Assembly (NCBI GenBank): GCA_004352715.1
Contig: SCFE01000054.1
Location: forward strand, 1,632,653 to 1,696,652
DNA from: Hofstenia miamia
Lineage: Eukaryota > Xenacoelomorpha > Acoela
Length of the DNA: 64,000 nucleotides
Reading direction: 5' to 3'
Part shown: positions 35,429 to 45,958 of the stretch, one piece after another
Numbering within the stretch: the stretch's first letter is position 1
How the letters are laid out: each line of letters opens with the position of its first letter
Made by a program: the position numbers and the translations under genes
The notes under the pieces: model-generated
Databases searched by the model: none
The model's input: the letters and a program-made list of their open reading frames with translations, nothing else
What the model was told of the DNA's origin: nothing

Positions 35429-36428
35429 NNNNNNNNNNNNNNNNNNNNNNNNNNNNNNNNNNNNNNNNNNNNNNNNNNNNNNNNNNNNNNNNNNNNNNNN
35501 NNNNNNNNNNNNNNNNNNNNNNNNNNNNNNNNNNNNNNNNNNNNNNNNNNNNNNNNNNNNNNNNNNNNNNNNNNNNNNNNNNNNNNNNNNNNNNNNNNNN
35601 NNNNNNNNNNNNNNNNNNNNNNNNNNNNNNNNNNNNNNNNNNNNNNNNNNNNNNNNNNNNNNNNNNNNNNNNNNNNNNNNNNNNNNNNNNNNNNNNNNNN
35701 NNNNNNNNNNNNNNNNNNNNNNNNNNNNNNNNNNNNNNNNNNNNNNNNNNNNNNNNNNNNNNNNNNNNNNNNNNNNNNNNNNNNNNNNNNNNNNNNNNNN
35801 NNNNNNNNNNNNNNNNNNNNNNNNNNNNNNNNNNNNNNNNNNNNNNNNNNNNNNNNNNNNNNNNNNNNNNNNNNNNNNNNNNNNNNNNNNNNNNNNNNNN
35901 NNNNNNNNNNNNNNNNNNNNNNNNNNNNNNNNNNNNNNNNNNNNNNNNNNNNNNNNNNNNNNNNNNNNNNNNNNNNNNNNNNNNNNNNNNNNNNNNNNNN
36001 NNNNNNNNNNNNNNNNNNNNNNNNNNNNNNNNNNNNNNNNNNNNNNNNNNNNNNNNNNNNNNNNNNNNNNNNNNNNNNNNNNNNNNNNNNNNNNNNNNNN
36101 NNNNNNNNNNNNNNNNNNNNNNNNNNNNNNNNNNNNNNNNNNNNNNNNNNNNNNNNNNNNNNNNNNNNNNNNNNNNNNNNNNNNNNNNNNNNNNNNNNNN
36201 NNNNNNNNNNNNNNNNNNNNNNNNNNNNNNNNNNNNNNNNNNNNNNNNNNNNNNNNNNNNNNNNNNNNNNNNNNNNNNNNNNNNNNNNNNNNNNNNNNNN
36301 NNNNNNNNNNNNNNNNNNNNNNNNNNNNNNNNNNNNNNNNNNNNNNNNNNNNNNNNNNNNNNNNNNNNNNNNNNNNNNNNNNNNNNNNNNNNNNNNNNNN
36401 NNNNNNNNNNNNNNNNNNNNNNNNNNNN
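35429..36428. other. Assembly gap of exactly 1000 N
   Basis: A round length indicates a scaffold join of unknown size. Preceded by (TA)n. Confidence 0.99.
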
Positions 36429-36662
36429 TTTATTACATTTGGGATAAAGGTACAGTTTAGAACGCGCAAAAGCTGAAAAAATTTATTCAACATTAAGGCG
36501 CTAGGAAGCGTCCAGCACTAGTGACTGGATTAAACTAAGTTTGATAACTGAAGGGAAGTACCTATGTGGGCAAGAATAAAGTGCTTGTTTGAAAATGAAA
36601 ACAATATTTATAACCATTTTCTAAGGCTATATATATAAATATATATACATGTATATATGTAC

Positions 36663-36668
<6 letters not shown>
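36429..36668. repeat. Second copy of the left arm of the 16.3-kb locus
   Basis: 36429-36627 repeats 16282-16480 without visible differences, then continues into TA-rich sequence that is less regular (acatgtatatatgtacg). Confidence 0.9.
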
Positions 36669-36708
<40 letters not shown>

Positions 36709-36711
<3 letters not shown>

Positions 36712-36895
36712 GGTGGCAGATATCGGATTATTGGTATCGGCCAGTCCGCTGTTGTTTTGTTCTGCTAGTTTGACTAGTTATTTGTAAATATTATCGTCAA
36801 TTATTGTATAAAACGTATGAACGCTGTTGTAAATGGAGAAATAGTTAGTCTTGTTCTACTACTCAGTGCACTCCGTGCACCCTAGCGATGCCACA
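36709..36895 (+). mobile_element. Putative solo LTR in a (TA)n tract
   Basis: A 187-bp segment starts tgtggtggca and ends tgccaca, giving TG...CA termini with a short inverted repeat. It lies within TA repeats (TSD could be any TA-containing 4-5 mer). It contains tgtataaaacgtatgaacgc, usable as a TATA-like box. At 36912 the words attggcgct resemble the start of a primer-binding site as found after LTRs, but no internal retrotransposon sequence follows. Orientation is a guess from those features. Confidence 0.45.
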
Positions 36896-37555
36896 ATATA
36901 TATATACATACATTGGCGCTATGTACACCCCGAAATTTACATAAGTCGCTAGATTTGTAAAATGTATACATGTCCCTAACTACTCTAGTTAAAACTGTAG
37001 TTTAGAAAATGTGCGACAGCTTACAACTCACAAATTCTATTATATTTTTCGACTCACAATACCTGCATGTTTTTCAAATGTTAGAATTGAATAGTGTTTA
37101 TATTAGTATAAAGGAAATACTCTGTCATTTTTTGATCGCAGTAAGATCGAATGACAAATCATTTACGTCATTTCTTCATTAGAAGAGCTGCACCTACAAG
37201 TTCATATAGATTTGATTTGTTTTTTGATACAACAGTAGTTAAAAAATTTACTTAAATCCAAAGGCTCTTTAGCGTGATAAAATAGGTAATACAAATTAGG
37301 TTATTTTTAGTAACATAAAAATTGAATTTAGTTTGTGTATTACTTTACTATTTATAAAGTTTGTTTGATTTTTATAAAATAAACAGCAAAATATTTACCA
37401 AAGTTTTCAGTTTATGTTTAGAGTATATACGTTTTTAAACAGTCAATGAAACTTAGTTCTATTTTGAAGTGGTTTTAAGAAGAGTAGTTTACTAATAAAC
37501 ATATTTAATAGTAAACATACTTCGACACCTTCCTAAGTTCAGCATATGCTGTTTA
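36896..37555. other. AT-rich intronic DNA
   Basis: Nothing recognised. Confidence 0.5.
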
Positions 37556-37750
37556 TAGAAATTAATTAAGTGATATTTTACCACCAGTTAGAAGAATTCA
37601 GAATTTTGCAGCCCTTCTCAAGAACATAGATCAGTTAGCAATTTAATGAAAGCTGGCATATTTGTATATAATTCAATGCCAAAGTCTATGTGTGACAAAA
37701 AAATCTCAAAATTCCTGAAGCAATTACAACATAATCAGAAATAGAAATCA
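37556..37750 (+). pseudogene. LINE C-terminal domain scrap
   Basis: One frame reads QEHRSVSNLMKAGIFVYNSM followed by PKSMCDKKISKFLKQL. This follows the LINE C-terminal layout (Arg-Ser block, hydrophobic-Asn-x-Leu-Pro, then a Lys-rich helix). Confidence 0.45.
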
Positions 37751-38321
37751 TAAGTAACATTAAATTTCCAGATTCTTTTTAAGTTTTCTACATAATGGAA
37801 GGATTTAAATTATTGTTGCTGCATCTTATTGTTGTTGCTATTATGATTCTTATTACTATTATTAATCTTGTAGCCTTTACAAAATCGTCATGACGACCCT
37901 AAAAATCTTCTTGGATATTCAGATCTCCATTAAGGAGACTATCCAATTTTGCCTCTTGTAAATTCGTGAGTACTACAAAACAGTAGCTAATTAGTAATCC
38001 AATTTAATTTGTGAGCTATTCAACTTCAGTGAAATTATTTGAATAAATCTGATGCTCGAAAAGTACCTTCCATTATGATCTGGCGTTAAATCTTCTCTTC
38101 TGAGCCAAGCTTCAAGAAAGATTGATTCTCAGCCTATTTTAAAATCTTGGATTGATACATATCACAAAATTTACAAGAAGAATTTCTCTTTCAGCAATTC
38201 TCGTTGTTATAAATAAAACATGGAAATGGAATGTTTTAAAATCATTTTTTCACCGAGATCTCCTGACTTAAGCAACTTAGAAAATATTATGGATAGGAAG
38301 AAAGCAAAAGTTCATATCAGG

Positions 38322-38570
38322 TCAATCTGAAATGTTAAGGATTTGTGATCTGTTTCTTAACAAGAACATTACACAGTTCCTGACAAAAGGTTTTAAAACT
38401 CTGCGATTGGTTGCCCAACTCTTATATAGTTTTAGATTTACGCAGTTAATTCTTTTTACTGTTCCATGATAGTTACGTTTCGAAAGCATATATCTTAACC
38501 TGTTTTCGCACAGCTCAGGAAACATGTCAATTTTATGTTGACAGTTTATCTTGACATACATTTTTTTCAT
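38322..38570 (-). CDS. ORF of 82 codons, unknown
   Basis: Open frame from ATG 38570 to a stop at 38322-38324. Rich in Lys, Arg, Cys and Asn (MKKMYVKINCQHKIDM, RNCVMFLLRN). The composition is less AT-driven than the surroundings but no domain, signal peptide or splice context was recognised. It may be transposon-derived. Confidence 0.2.
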   Translation of the reverse strand: MKKMYVKINCQHKIDMFPELCENRLRYMLSKRNYHGTVKRINCVNLKLYKSWATNRRVLKPFVRNCVMFLLRNRSQILNISD

Positions 38571-38960
38571 GCAGAATATAATTTTGTAGATTTAAATAGA
38601 ATGATGGCTGAGAATAAGGATGGTAGTTTATATTTTTAAAAGTTTCAGCTGGGATTAGTGTATTTTGAAGTAGTCTTAATATATTTCGATGATAAAGGAA
38701 CATATTACTAATTTAATTAGATCACCAAAATTGCAAATTCATCTAAGAATTATATTTATGAAACTAGGAGTCTTTTATTTTGTCAGCACATACTTCAGCA
38801 AGCGGTCGCCGAATCCAATTAATATTTTTTTCTATTACAAACAATTTCTTCATCCAGGAAATGTAGATAAAAGTGATAAATATATATATATATATATNNN
38901 NNNNNNNNNNNNNNNNNNNNNNNNNNNNNNNNNNNNNNNNNNNNNNNNNNNNNNNNNNNC

Positions 38961-38999
<39 letters not shown>

Positions 39000-40320
39000 T
39001 ATACCTGTAAAAATGAATGTAAGCTTTACGTATTATAATTCATGAAATTGTTATTTACAGTTGATATTTCAATTGAAAAAAAAGAATCGCATTAAATTCA
39101 AATGATGACAAAGAATGCCTTTTATCTCCAACAACAGATACCGTTCTGAACATGTCGTCAATAAAAGTAAAGTAGCGGTTGACTTGTTAAGTTGAAAACA
39201 TCTTTTATGTTTTGGTCGCACAACTTCCATTTGTGCCAAAACCCATGCAGCAGATGCTCTAGACAAGAAAGCTTTGATATTGCGCACATTTACAGATTTA
39301 TTTCAGTTGCACTAACAGCATGTTCGTTAAATATACTTCCAAATTAAGATGTTTCTTTTCCCATTTTGTAAGTACAATTTTCTTCTATTGATTAAAAAAA
39401 TTAACAAACTCTTCTTAATAACAAGAAATCTACGTGAAGTGAATCAATTTGAATTTATATCACAATTCTATGTTCGTATATATATATATATGCAATGGAA
39501 AATGCAAAAACTAGAATATACTAGAAGTTCAGCAAAGATAATTACATCGTACTACATTTTTAGATCATTTTGCACATATCTTTCTTTATAACGTTGAGGT
39601 GAGATAGCAAACGTGTCTTGAAATTCTACTCTAGTTAATAGAAGTGCATAAAATGGAAAATTAATTGGTTAACTTAATTGAAGAAATTACAACATCCCCA
39701 TAAGGAAAATGAAACGAATTGAATATAAAAGAACCGGAAATAATTTATCTTTGTCACAATATTGCCTGCATGAGTACGATTTTATGCATATTATATTTAT
39801 TTTTTGTACAATATTTTTTAACAATTTTATTGTTAAATATTTGACATGTTCTTTTGCTAAGGTGTAGTATGTTACACCTTTGCCTACTCACTAATAGGAC
39901 TTTTCAGTAAAAAATGGACACTGATTTGTGTCGGCTGCTGGGTGGAATAATATTAAATTTTTTTTATTTCTTATTATTTTCCTGGGGTCTGCGCTTTTGG
40001 AGTCAATTTTCTAATTTTATTATGGTTTGCAATAATTTGCAGAAATGGACTATTCTGTTATATAATTTTTTTAATACACTCTAAGTGAAAAAGCCCATTA
40101 AAATTATTGCAACCCAATTAGTTTTCAATTAGTTGCCTTAATTTGAACCAAGAGATGTTTTCATTCATCAATTATTTTCTTTTGGAAATAAGACAATGGG
40201 AGACAATTGTTTCTACTCTGTATACATGTATATAGCATTTTTTGAGATAGAGTTGTATTTTACCAATTGCAACTTAAGAGTCGAATTGCAAGTAATTAAC
40301 TATTATATTAAAAGGTATTA

Positions 40321-40353
<33 letters not shown>

Positions 40354-40373
40354 GTATACAGATATAATTACAT
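38571..40373. other. AT-rich intronic DNA with several (TA)n tracts and a 62-N gap
   Basis: Gap at 38898-38959 inside (TA)n. Frames at 38689-39045 and 39349-39591 show only AT-driven composition. Nothing else recognised. Confidence 0.45.
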
Positions 40374-40420
40374 AAAATCTTTTGTTTTCCAAAATTTCAG
40401 CTTTATCAGTAATTTCTTAA
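40374..40420. repeat. Second copy of the right arm of the 16.5-kb locus
   Basis: 47 bases identical to 16558-16604, ending exactly at the second 1000-N gap. Confidence 0.9.
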
Positions 40421-41420
40421 NNNNNNNNNNNNNNNNNNNNNNNNNNNNNNNNNNNNNNNNNNNNNNNNNNNNNNNNNNNNNNNNNNNNNNNNNNNNNNNN
40501 NNNNNNNNNNNNNNNNNNNNNNNNNNNNNNNNNNNNNNNNNNNNNNNNNNNNNNNNNNNNNNNNNNNNNNNNNNNNNNNNNNNNNNNNNNNNNNNNNNNN
40601 NNNNNNNNNNNNNNNNNNNNNNNNNNNNNNNNNNNNNNNNNNNNNNNNNNNNNNNNNNNNNNNNNNNNNNNNNNNNNNNNNNNNNNNNNNNNNNNNNNNN
40701 NNNNNNNNNNNNNNNNNNNNNNNNNNNNNNNNNNNNNNNNNNNNNNNNNNNNNNNNNNNNNNNNNNNNNNNNNNNNNNNNNNNNNNNNNNNNNNNNNNNN
40801 NNNNNNNNNNNNNNNNNNNNNNNNNNNNNNNNNNNNNNNNNNNNNNNNNNNNNNNNNNNNNNNNNNNNNNNNNNNNNNNNNNNNNNNNNNNNNNNNNNNN
40901 NNNNNNNNNNNNNNNNNNNNNNNNNNNNNNNNNNNNNNNNNNNNNNNNNNNNNNNNNNNNNNNNNNNNNNNNNNNNNNNNNNNNNNNNNNNNNNNNNNNN
41001 NNNNNNNNNNNNNNNNNNNNNNNNNNNNNNNNNNNNNNNNNNNNNNNNNNNNNNNNNNNNNNNNNNNNNNNNNNNNNNNNNNNNNNNNNNNNNNNNNNNN
41101 NNNNNNNNNNNNNNNNNNNNNNNNNNNNNNNNNNNNNNNNNNNNNNNNNNNNNNNNNNNNNNNNNNNNNNNNNNNNNNNNNNNNNNNNNNNNNNNNNNNN
41201 NNNNNNNNNNNNNNNNNNNNNNNNNNNNNNNNNNNNNNNNNNNNNNNNNNNNNNNNNNNNNNNNNNNNNNNNNNNNNNNNNNNNNNNNNNNNNNNNNNNN
41301 NNNNNNNNNNNNNNNNNNNNNNNNNNNNNNNNNNNNNNNNNNNNNNNNNNNNNNNNNNNNNNNNNNNNNNNNNNNNNNNNNNNNNNNNNNNNNNNNNNNN
41401 NNNNNNNNNNNNNNNNNNNN
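40421..41420. other. Assembly gap of exactly 1000 N
   Basis: Scaffold join of unknown size. Followed by a short (TA)n. Confidence 0.99.
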
Positions 41421-41859
41421 ATATATATATATTAAGGATAATTGTGTAAAAAATAATTTTACAACAAACTAAAATTATGAAAATATTAAAAAATAGATGA
41501 AGATGTAATGATATCAAATGCAAGAAATTTGGCTTTCAAAAAAAGAAAGGGCCCTAAGCCTTGGTGGCTCTTATCCAATTTTGGCGACGTTGATTAGCTA
41601 AGCACTTTTGTAGGCACGCTAATGTTGACAGTTGAATCTGTAGTCCTGCTGTAACAGAAGAGCATCGTTTGTGTTTTGAGGCATATAAAAAATGGTTCAT
41701 ATTTCATTATGAAAGGCTTTTTTTCATTTAGCTTGTAATCGATTCAATGACAACGTGTAGCCATCATCGATGAAATTTTCGATTGCTGCTCATTGCATAA
41801 CTTTAGAATTAACAATGAAAAAAAAGACACTCCAACTACAAACCAGAAAAAATTCTCAA

Positions 41860-42434
41860 TGTTCCACAAATGACTCAAGTGAAAACATTAGGAATAACGT
41901 ATCATGAAATCCTACGGTTTGATGCACATGTAATCACAATTTTGAAAAAGATGAACTCTACAATATTTCTATTGCTTAAATTAAAACAGGCAGGTTTATA
42001 TAAAAATAACTTGAGTAGTTTTACCAAACCCTAGTTGTTCTTATTTTGTCATACTGTACTATAATTTAGGGAAATTGACGAAAATTATACCTGAATAAAA
42101 TTGACAATCTTTAAAAGAAAGCTAAAGAATTGGATTAATTAATAATTACAAACGTATTGCTGCAATTAGCAATGAAAATGGTAAAGAAATGTACAATCAA
42201 GTACTCTATCAGGAAGATCATTTACTTAAGGAAATTTCACCGAAAAGAGTATGCCAAAGATTAACTTCGAACCGAAAAACCGGTATTGAAAGCACTAAAT
42301 TAAATCTTTTTATGTCTTCTTTCCCGAATAGATTTCTCAAATTTTATTGAACATTTTTCTCTTGTTATGAATATTACGTTTATCAGATGCAATTTCTGGT
42401 TTAAATAAATTAATATTATTATTATTATTATTAT
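41860..42434 (+). pseudogene. CR1/L2-like LINE 3' end with (ATT)n tail
   Basis: Plus-strand translation (with stops) reads VKTLGITYHEILRF, ILKKMNSTIFLLLKLKQAG, matching the post-RT block of LINEs, then NGKEMYNQVLYQEDHLLKE and ISPKRVCQRLTSNRKTG with LNLFMSSFPNRFLKF, the usual C-terminal end. A 3' UTR of about 65 bases leads to aaataaattaat and an (ATT)n run ending at 42434. The R4-like LINE begins at the next base on the opposite strand, so this tail appears to have been its target. Confidence 0.65.
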
Positions 42435-42482
42435 CCTTGCATCTCACAGCTTCATGCTGGTATCCCTCTCAGCTCGGGGAAC

Positions 42483-45400
42483 TCACCAGTTCCCAGGGAG
42501 TCTGAGAGCTTTCCTCAGGACTCTAGCTGTTCCTAACAATGCTGCCTTCTGTGCTACTGCTCCTCCCCACTTTGGTACTCCCAACTCCTCCAAGTATCTC
42601 TTATGCTTCTTACTCACTGCTCCTAGTGCTCCTACTACTACCGGGACTACTTCAACTTTCTTTAACTTCCACAGCCTTTCTATTTCCTCTGCTAACTCTC
42701 TGTACTTGTCTATCTTCTCTTTCTCCTTGCTTTCTACATTTCTGTCCTTTGGTACTGCTATGTCTATCACTGTTCCTAATCTTTTCTCTTTGTCTACCAC
42801 TACTATGTCTGGCCTCCGTGCTTCTATCACTTTGCTCGTCTGTATGTTGAAGTCCCACAGTATCTTAACCTTCTCATTTTCTATGACGCCCTGTGGCTTG
42901 TGCTCATACCACTTGTCTCCTGCTTCTAACCCATGCTGCCTGCTCAAACTCCAATGTACCATTCTTCCCACCTTGTCATGCCTGAACTTATACTCATTCT
43001 GTGCCAACTTCTCACACCCTGCTATCAGATGATCTACTGTCTCCGCCTCTTTCTTACATAGCCTACACTTATCACTTACTTCTACTCTTCTGTCTATATG
43101 CTTCTTCACCCAGTTTGTTCTTATTGCTTGCTCCTGTGCTGCCATTATTAGTGCTTCTGTTTCTCTCTTCAGTCCTGCCTTCTTTAACCACTTGTTGCTC
43201 TCTTCTCTATCACACTTTTCTGTGTTCCTCCAGTATTCTCCATGCATTGCCTTCTGCCTATACCTTGTTTGTCTCTCTGATTCCATCCTACTCTGGTATA
43301 TCTTCTTTCCTTCACTCTCAGTTCTTATCTTCTTTAACTCCTTAGTGACCTCTAGTAGGGACCCCTTAGGTTGCTCTTCTACATATTCCTTTAGCCCTAG
43401 TGCTTCTGCTTCTACAGTCTCCTCCACACTTAGCAGCCCTTTCCCTCCCTTATGCCTTGCCATGTACAGCCTATCTACATCTCCATTGAGGTTGAATGCT
43501 CTCTCTGCTGCTAGTATCTTCCTTGTCTCCCTGTCTAATTCCCTCAGTTCATTCTTATTCCACCTAACTATTCCTGCCGAATATCTCAACACTGGTATCG
43601 CCCACGTATTAATTGCCTTTATGCTGTTCTGCCCATTCAATGCTGACTTCTGTAGTACCTTCCTTACTCTCCTCTTGTACTCTTTCCTTAGCCTCATCTT
43701 CATTTCCTCGTGATCTGTTCTGTCTTTCTCTATCACACCTAAGTACTTGTACCCCTCTTTGACTTCCTCAATCTTATCCCCACTGCTTGTCCTCAAACCC
43801 TCCCCATCCACACACTTGCCTCTAGTCATTGTCACTGCTGCACACTTTCCTAATCCAAACTCCAACCCTGAATCTCTGCTTGCCTTCTCCAATGTCTCCA
43901 CTTGCTTCTGCAACATCTTCCTTGAACTAGCATACATCTTCAGGTCGTCCATGTACCACAGGTGACTCACTGCTCTACCATTCTTCTCCATCTTATACCC
44001 TATGCCTGTCTCCTTTAACTTTTCTGTGATAGGTATTAAGCTAACTACAAACAGTAGTGGCGCTAAGCTGTCTCCCTGGAATATACCCCGTCTAAACCTC
44101 AACCTATGCCCATCTATCTCAGTCTGCCACTTTCCCATCTCCCTCTCTAGAAACTCAACCCATTTCTGTGAAACTCCATTAGCCTCTAACGTCTTCAATA
44201 CCCACTTATGTGAAATGCTGTCATATGCCTTCCTGTAGTCTATCCATGCCATTGCTAAGTTTGTCTTCCTTCTTCTACAATTCTCCACCACTGCCTGGTC
44301 TATCAACAACTGATCTTTGCATCCTCTCGTCTTTGTCCTACATCCCTTCTGCTCCTCTGGTATCAACCTATTCTGTTCTAAGTAACATGCCAGCCTACTT
44401 GAAATCACTGAAGTTAGCAATTTCCACGTTGTTGGCAGACATGTTATTGGCCTGAAGTTGCTTGCCTCACTACCTTTCTTTGGGTCCTTCTGTATCAGAA
44501 ATGTCTTCCCCACTACCATCCACTCTGGACACCCACTCACCACACACTCCTCCAATGCTGCTGCTAGTCTCTCATGAACACTTGTGAACTTCTTCAGCCA
44601 ATACCCATGTACCTCATCTCTGCCTGGCGCCTTCCAGTTCTTCATCTTCTTTAGAGCCTCCTTCAGCCTTACAGTTGTGATTACTTCTTCTTCTTGCCTG
44701 GCTTCTTTCTGTATCTGTACATTCTCTATCTCTGGTCCCGCACTTCCCCATATATTCTCCCAGAACCTTACTGCATCCTCACCTGCTCTAGCTGTAGCCT
44801 TTTCTCCTGCATCTAGTTCTTTGTAGAATCTTCCTTCTTGGGTCTCAAACTTCATATTGTCTCTTGCCTGCTTTGCCCTTGCCCTATACTTTCTCAGTTT
44901 CTCAGCTTCTGCAACTAATCTCTGCTTAAGCTCTTCTCTTGCAGTTTCTATAGTCTTCCCCTTACCTACCCTGCACCTGTCTTGCACTGCCTTACTTGTC
45001 CTGATCTTCCCTATTTGCTGCCTAATTTTTGCCACTTTATTCTCAATTCTCCTCTCCCATGCTGGCTTTCTGTCTCCCTTATCTTCTTGCCGCCTCTTCT
45101 TCTTCATTTCCACGCCTACATTCTTCAGCACCTCACATGCCCCTGCATACACTAAGCTATTTACTTCTGTAACACTCCTAGCATCTATCCTCTCCAACAC
45201 TTTATTGACTTTTGCTGTCTCTACTGCTAGCTTACTTCTCTTAACTCTTCTTGGGACTGGCAACCTAGCTCTCTCACCTATTTCTTCCTTCATCTTTTCC
45301 TTGATTGCTGCTTCAGTTTCTGCATCTGCTACTTCTGCCACTTCTGTCTCAACATCTATCACTTCATCTTCCCTTTGCTTAACTTGTTCAACTCTCTTTT

Positions 45401-45740
45401 TCCCCTTACTCTCATCCAGCTGTAACTTTCTCACTTGCCCTGCAAGCCTCTGCTCTGTAACTTCTAATCCCGTTCTTGCCTTCCTCCATTCTTCCAACAT
45501 TCTCTTCCTGTAACCCCTCTCATCTGGCCTGCTTCTTCTGTAACACTCCAATGCTGTCCTGTTCTGCTCATCTGTCCACTTATGCCGTTGTCCATTGGTC
45601 TGTGTGGATCCTATACTGCCACTTCTCGAGTCCACACTCCCGATTGTGGAGTCCGCCTGTTGTCCGGAGATTCTTAGCACCCTCTGACCATTGAAGGCCT
45701 GCCGGGGACTGAGGGCCTTTGCTCTATCATGACTTCTCAT
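42483..45740 (-). CDS. R4/Dong-like LINE polyprotein (RT + restriction-like endonuclease), intact
   Basis: ATG at 45738-45740 to TGA 42483-42485, 1085 codons; the frame stays open upstream to about 45797 without an earlier ATG. No internal stop. Layout, numbered from this ATG: a Myb/SANT-like DNA-binding segment (HKWTDEQNRTALECY, ~53-105); a long Lys/Glu-rich, probably coiled region; RT with NFRPITCL, motif A AWIDYRKAYDS (~498-508), motif B FQGDSLAP (~554-561), motif C YMDDLKMYA (~596-604); a CCHC-like zinc knuckle CRLCKKE..H..C (~892-909); and a restriction-like endonuclease with RRPDIVVVD and TVIDIAVP (Asp ~978 and ~993) followed by KYRELAEEIE. R4-clade proteins nick target DNA and prime reverse transcription there. 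All catalytic residues are present, so this copy may be young and possibly active. Confidence 0.92.
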   Translation of the reverse strand: MRSHDRAKALSPRQAFNGQRVLRISGQQADSTIGSVDSRSGSIGSTQTNGQRHKWTDEQNRTALECYRRSRPDERGYRKRMLEEWRKARTGLEVTEQRLAGQVRKLQLDESKGKKRVEQVKQREDEVIDVETEVAEVADAETEAAIKEKMKEEIGERARLPVPRRVKRSKLAVETAKVNKVLERIDARSVTEVNSLVYAGACEVLKNVGVEMKKKRRQEDKGDRKPAWERRIENKVAKIRQQIGKIRTSKAVQDRCRVGKGKTIETAREELKQRLVAEAEKLRKYRARAKQARDNMKFETQEGRFYKELDAGEKATARAGEDAVRFWENIWGSAGPEIENVQIQKEARQEEEVITTVRLKEALKKMKNWKAPGRDEVHGYWLKKFTSVHERLAAALEECVVSGCPEWMVVGKTFLIQKDPKKGSEASNFRPITCLPTTWKLLTSVISSRLACYLEQNRLIPEEQKGCRTKTRGCKDQLLIDQAVVENCRRRKTNLAMAWIDYRKAYDSISHKWVLKTLEANGVSQKWVEFLEREMGKWQTEIDGHRLRFRRGIFQGDSLAPLLFVVSLIPITEKLKETGIGYKMEKNGRAVSHLWYMDDLKMYASSRKMLQKQVETLEKASRDSGLEFGLGKCAAVTMTRGKCVDGEGLRTSSGDKIEEVKEGYKYLGVIEKDRTDHEEMKMRLRKEYKRRVRKVLQKSALNGQNSIKAINTWAIPVLRYSAGIVRWNKNELRELDRETRKILAAERAFNLNGDVDRLYMARHKGGKGLLSVEETVEAEALGLKEYVEEQPKGSLLEVTKELKKIRTESEGKKIYQSRMESERQTRYRQKAMHGEYWRNTEKCDREESNKWLKKAGLKRETEALIMAAQEQAIRTNWVKKHIDRRVEVSDKCRLCKKEAETVDHLIAGCEKLAQNEYKFRHDKVGRMVHWSLSRQHGLEAGDKWYEHKPQGVIENEKVKILWDFNIQTSKVIEARRPDIVVVDKEKRLGTVIDIAVPKDRNVESKEKEKIDKYRELAEEIERLWKLKKVEVVPVVVGALGAVSKKHKRYLEELGVPKWGGAVAQKAALLGTARVLRKALRLPGNW

Positions 45741-45760
45741 CAGTGTTATATTGTGTTTGA

Positions 45761-45902
45761 TTTTGGACTCACATTCTCCTAGGAAGTTGCCAACCAAGGC
45801 TTAAGAGACCTTCCTGCCCCATGAGCTTTCATTTTGGACTGCCCTTGTCCTAGGAAGTTGCCAACCAAGGCTTTAGAGTGCTTCCTACCCTGTGAGCTAA
45901 GT
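45761..45902 (-). repeat. Two 71-bp tandem copies in the LINE 5' UTR
   Basis: ttttggact occurs at 45761 and 45832, and both are followed by cctaggaagttgccaacc and a tail ending in tgagct. The copies differ at a dozen or so positions. Tandem 5' UTR repeats are common in LINEs and often carry promoter activity. Confidence 0.8.
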
Positions 45903-45945
45903 CATCCAGTTTGCTAACCACGATCACAGTTGCTTAACCTCAGCT
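45901..45945 (-). promoter_or_regulatory. 5S-rRNA-like internal promoter sequence
   Basis: On the minus strand: GTTAAGCAAC (45929-45938), 8 bases, TGGTTAG (45914-45920), 5 bases, TGGATG (45903-45908). Animal 5S rRNA has GTTAAGCAAC, 8 bases, TGGTTAG, 4 bases, TGGATG in its internal control region (box A, intermediate element, box C; the TFIIIA site). All 23 bases of these three blocks match, with one inserted base in the last spacer. SINE3-type SINEs use such 5S-derived heads; finding it at a LINE 5' end is unusual. Confidence 0.65.
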
Positions 45946-45958
45946 TACCAACCTGCGT

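Noticed and set aside
35189-36493. Long open frames of 365-423 codons at 35.2-36.5 kb
   Set aside because: Mostly the 1000-N gap plus (TA)n translated as Ile-Tyr repeats.
40417-41523. 368-codon minus-strand frame
   Set aside because: Artefact of the second 1000-N gap.
41540-41700. Possible transposase remnant on the minus strand (LQQDYRFN)
   Set aside because: Only a very short match to a Q-Q-D block; no second motif nearby.
42454-45694. Many plus-strand and alternate-frame ORFs (up to 218 codons, Ser/Leu-rich) across 42.4-45.7 kb
   Set aside because: They are antisense or out-of-frame shadows of the intact R4-like LINE ORF on the minus strand; their Ser/Leu richness is the complement of Lys/Glu codons.
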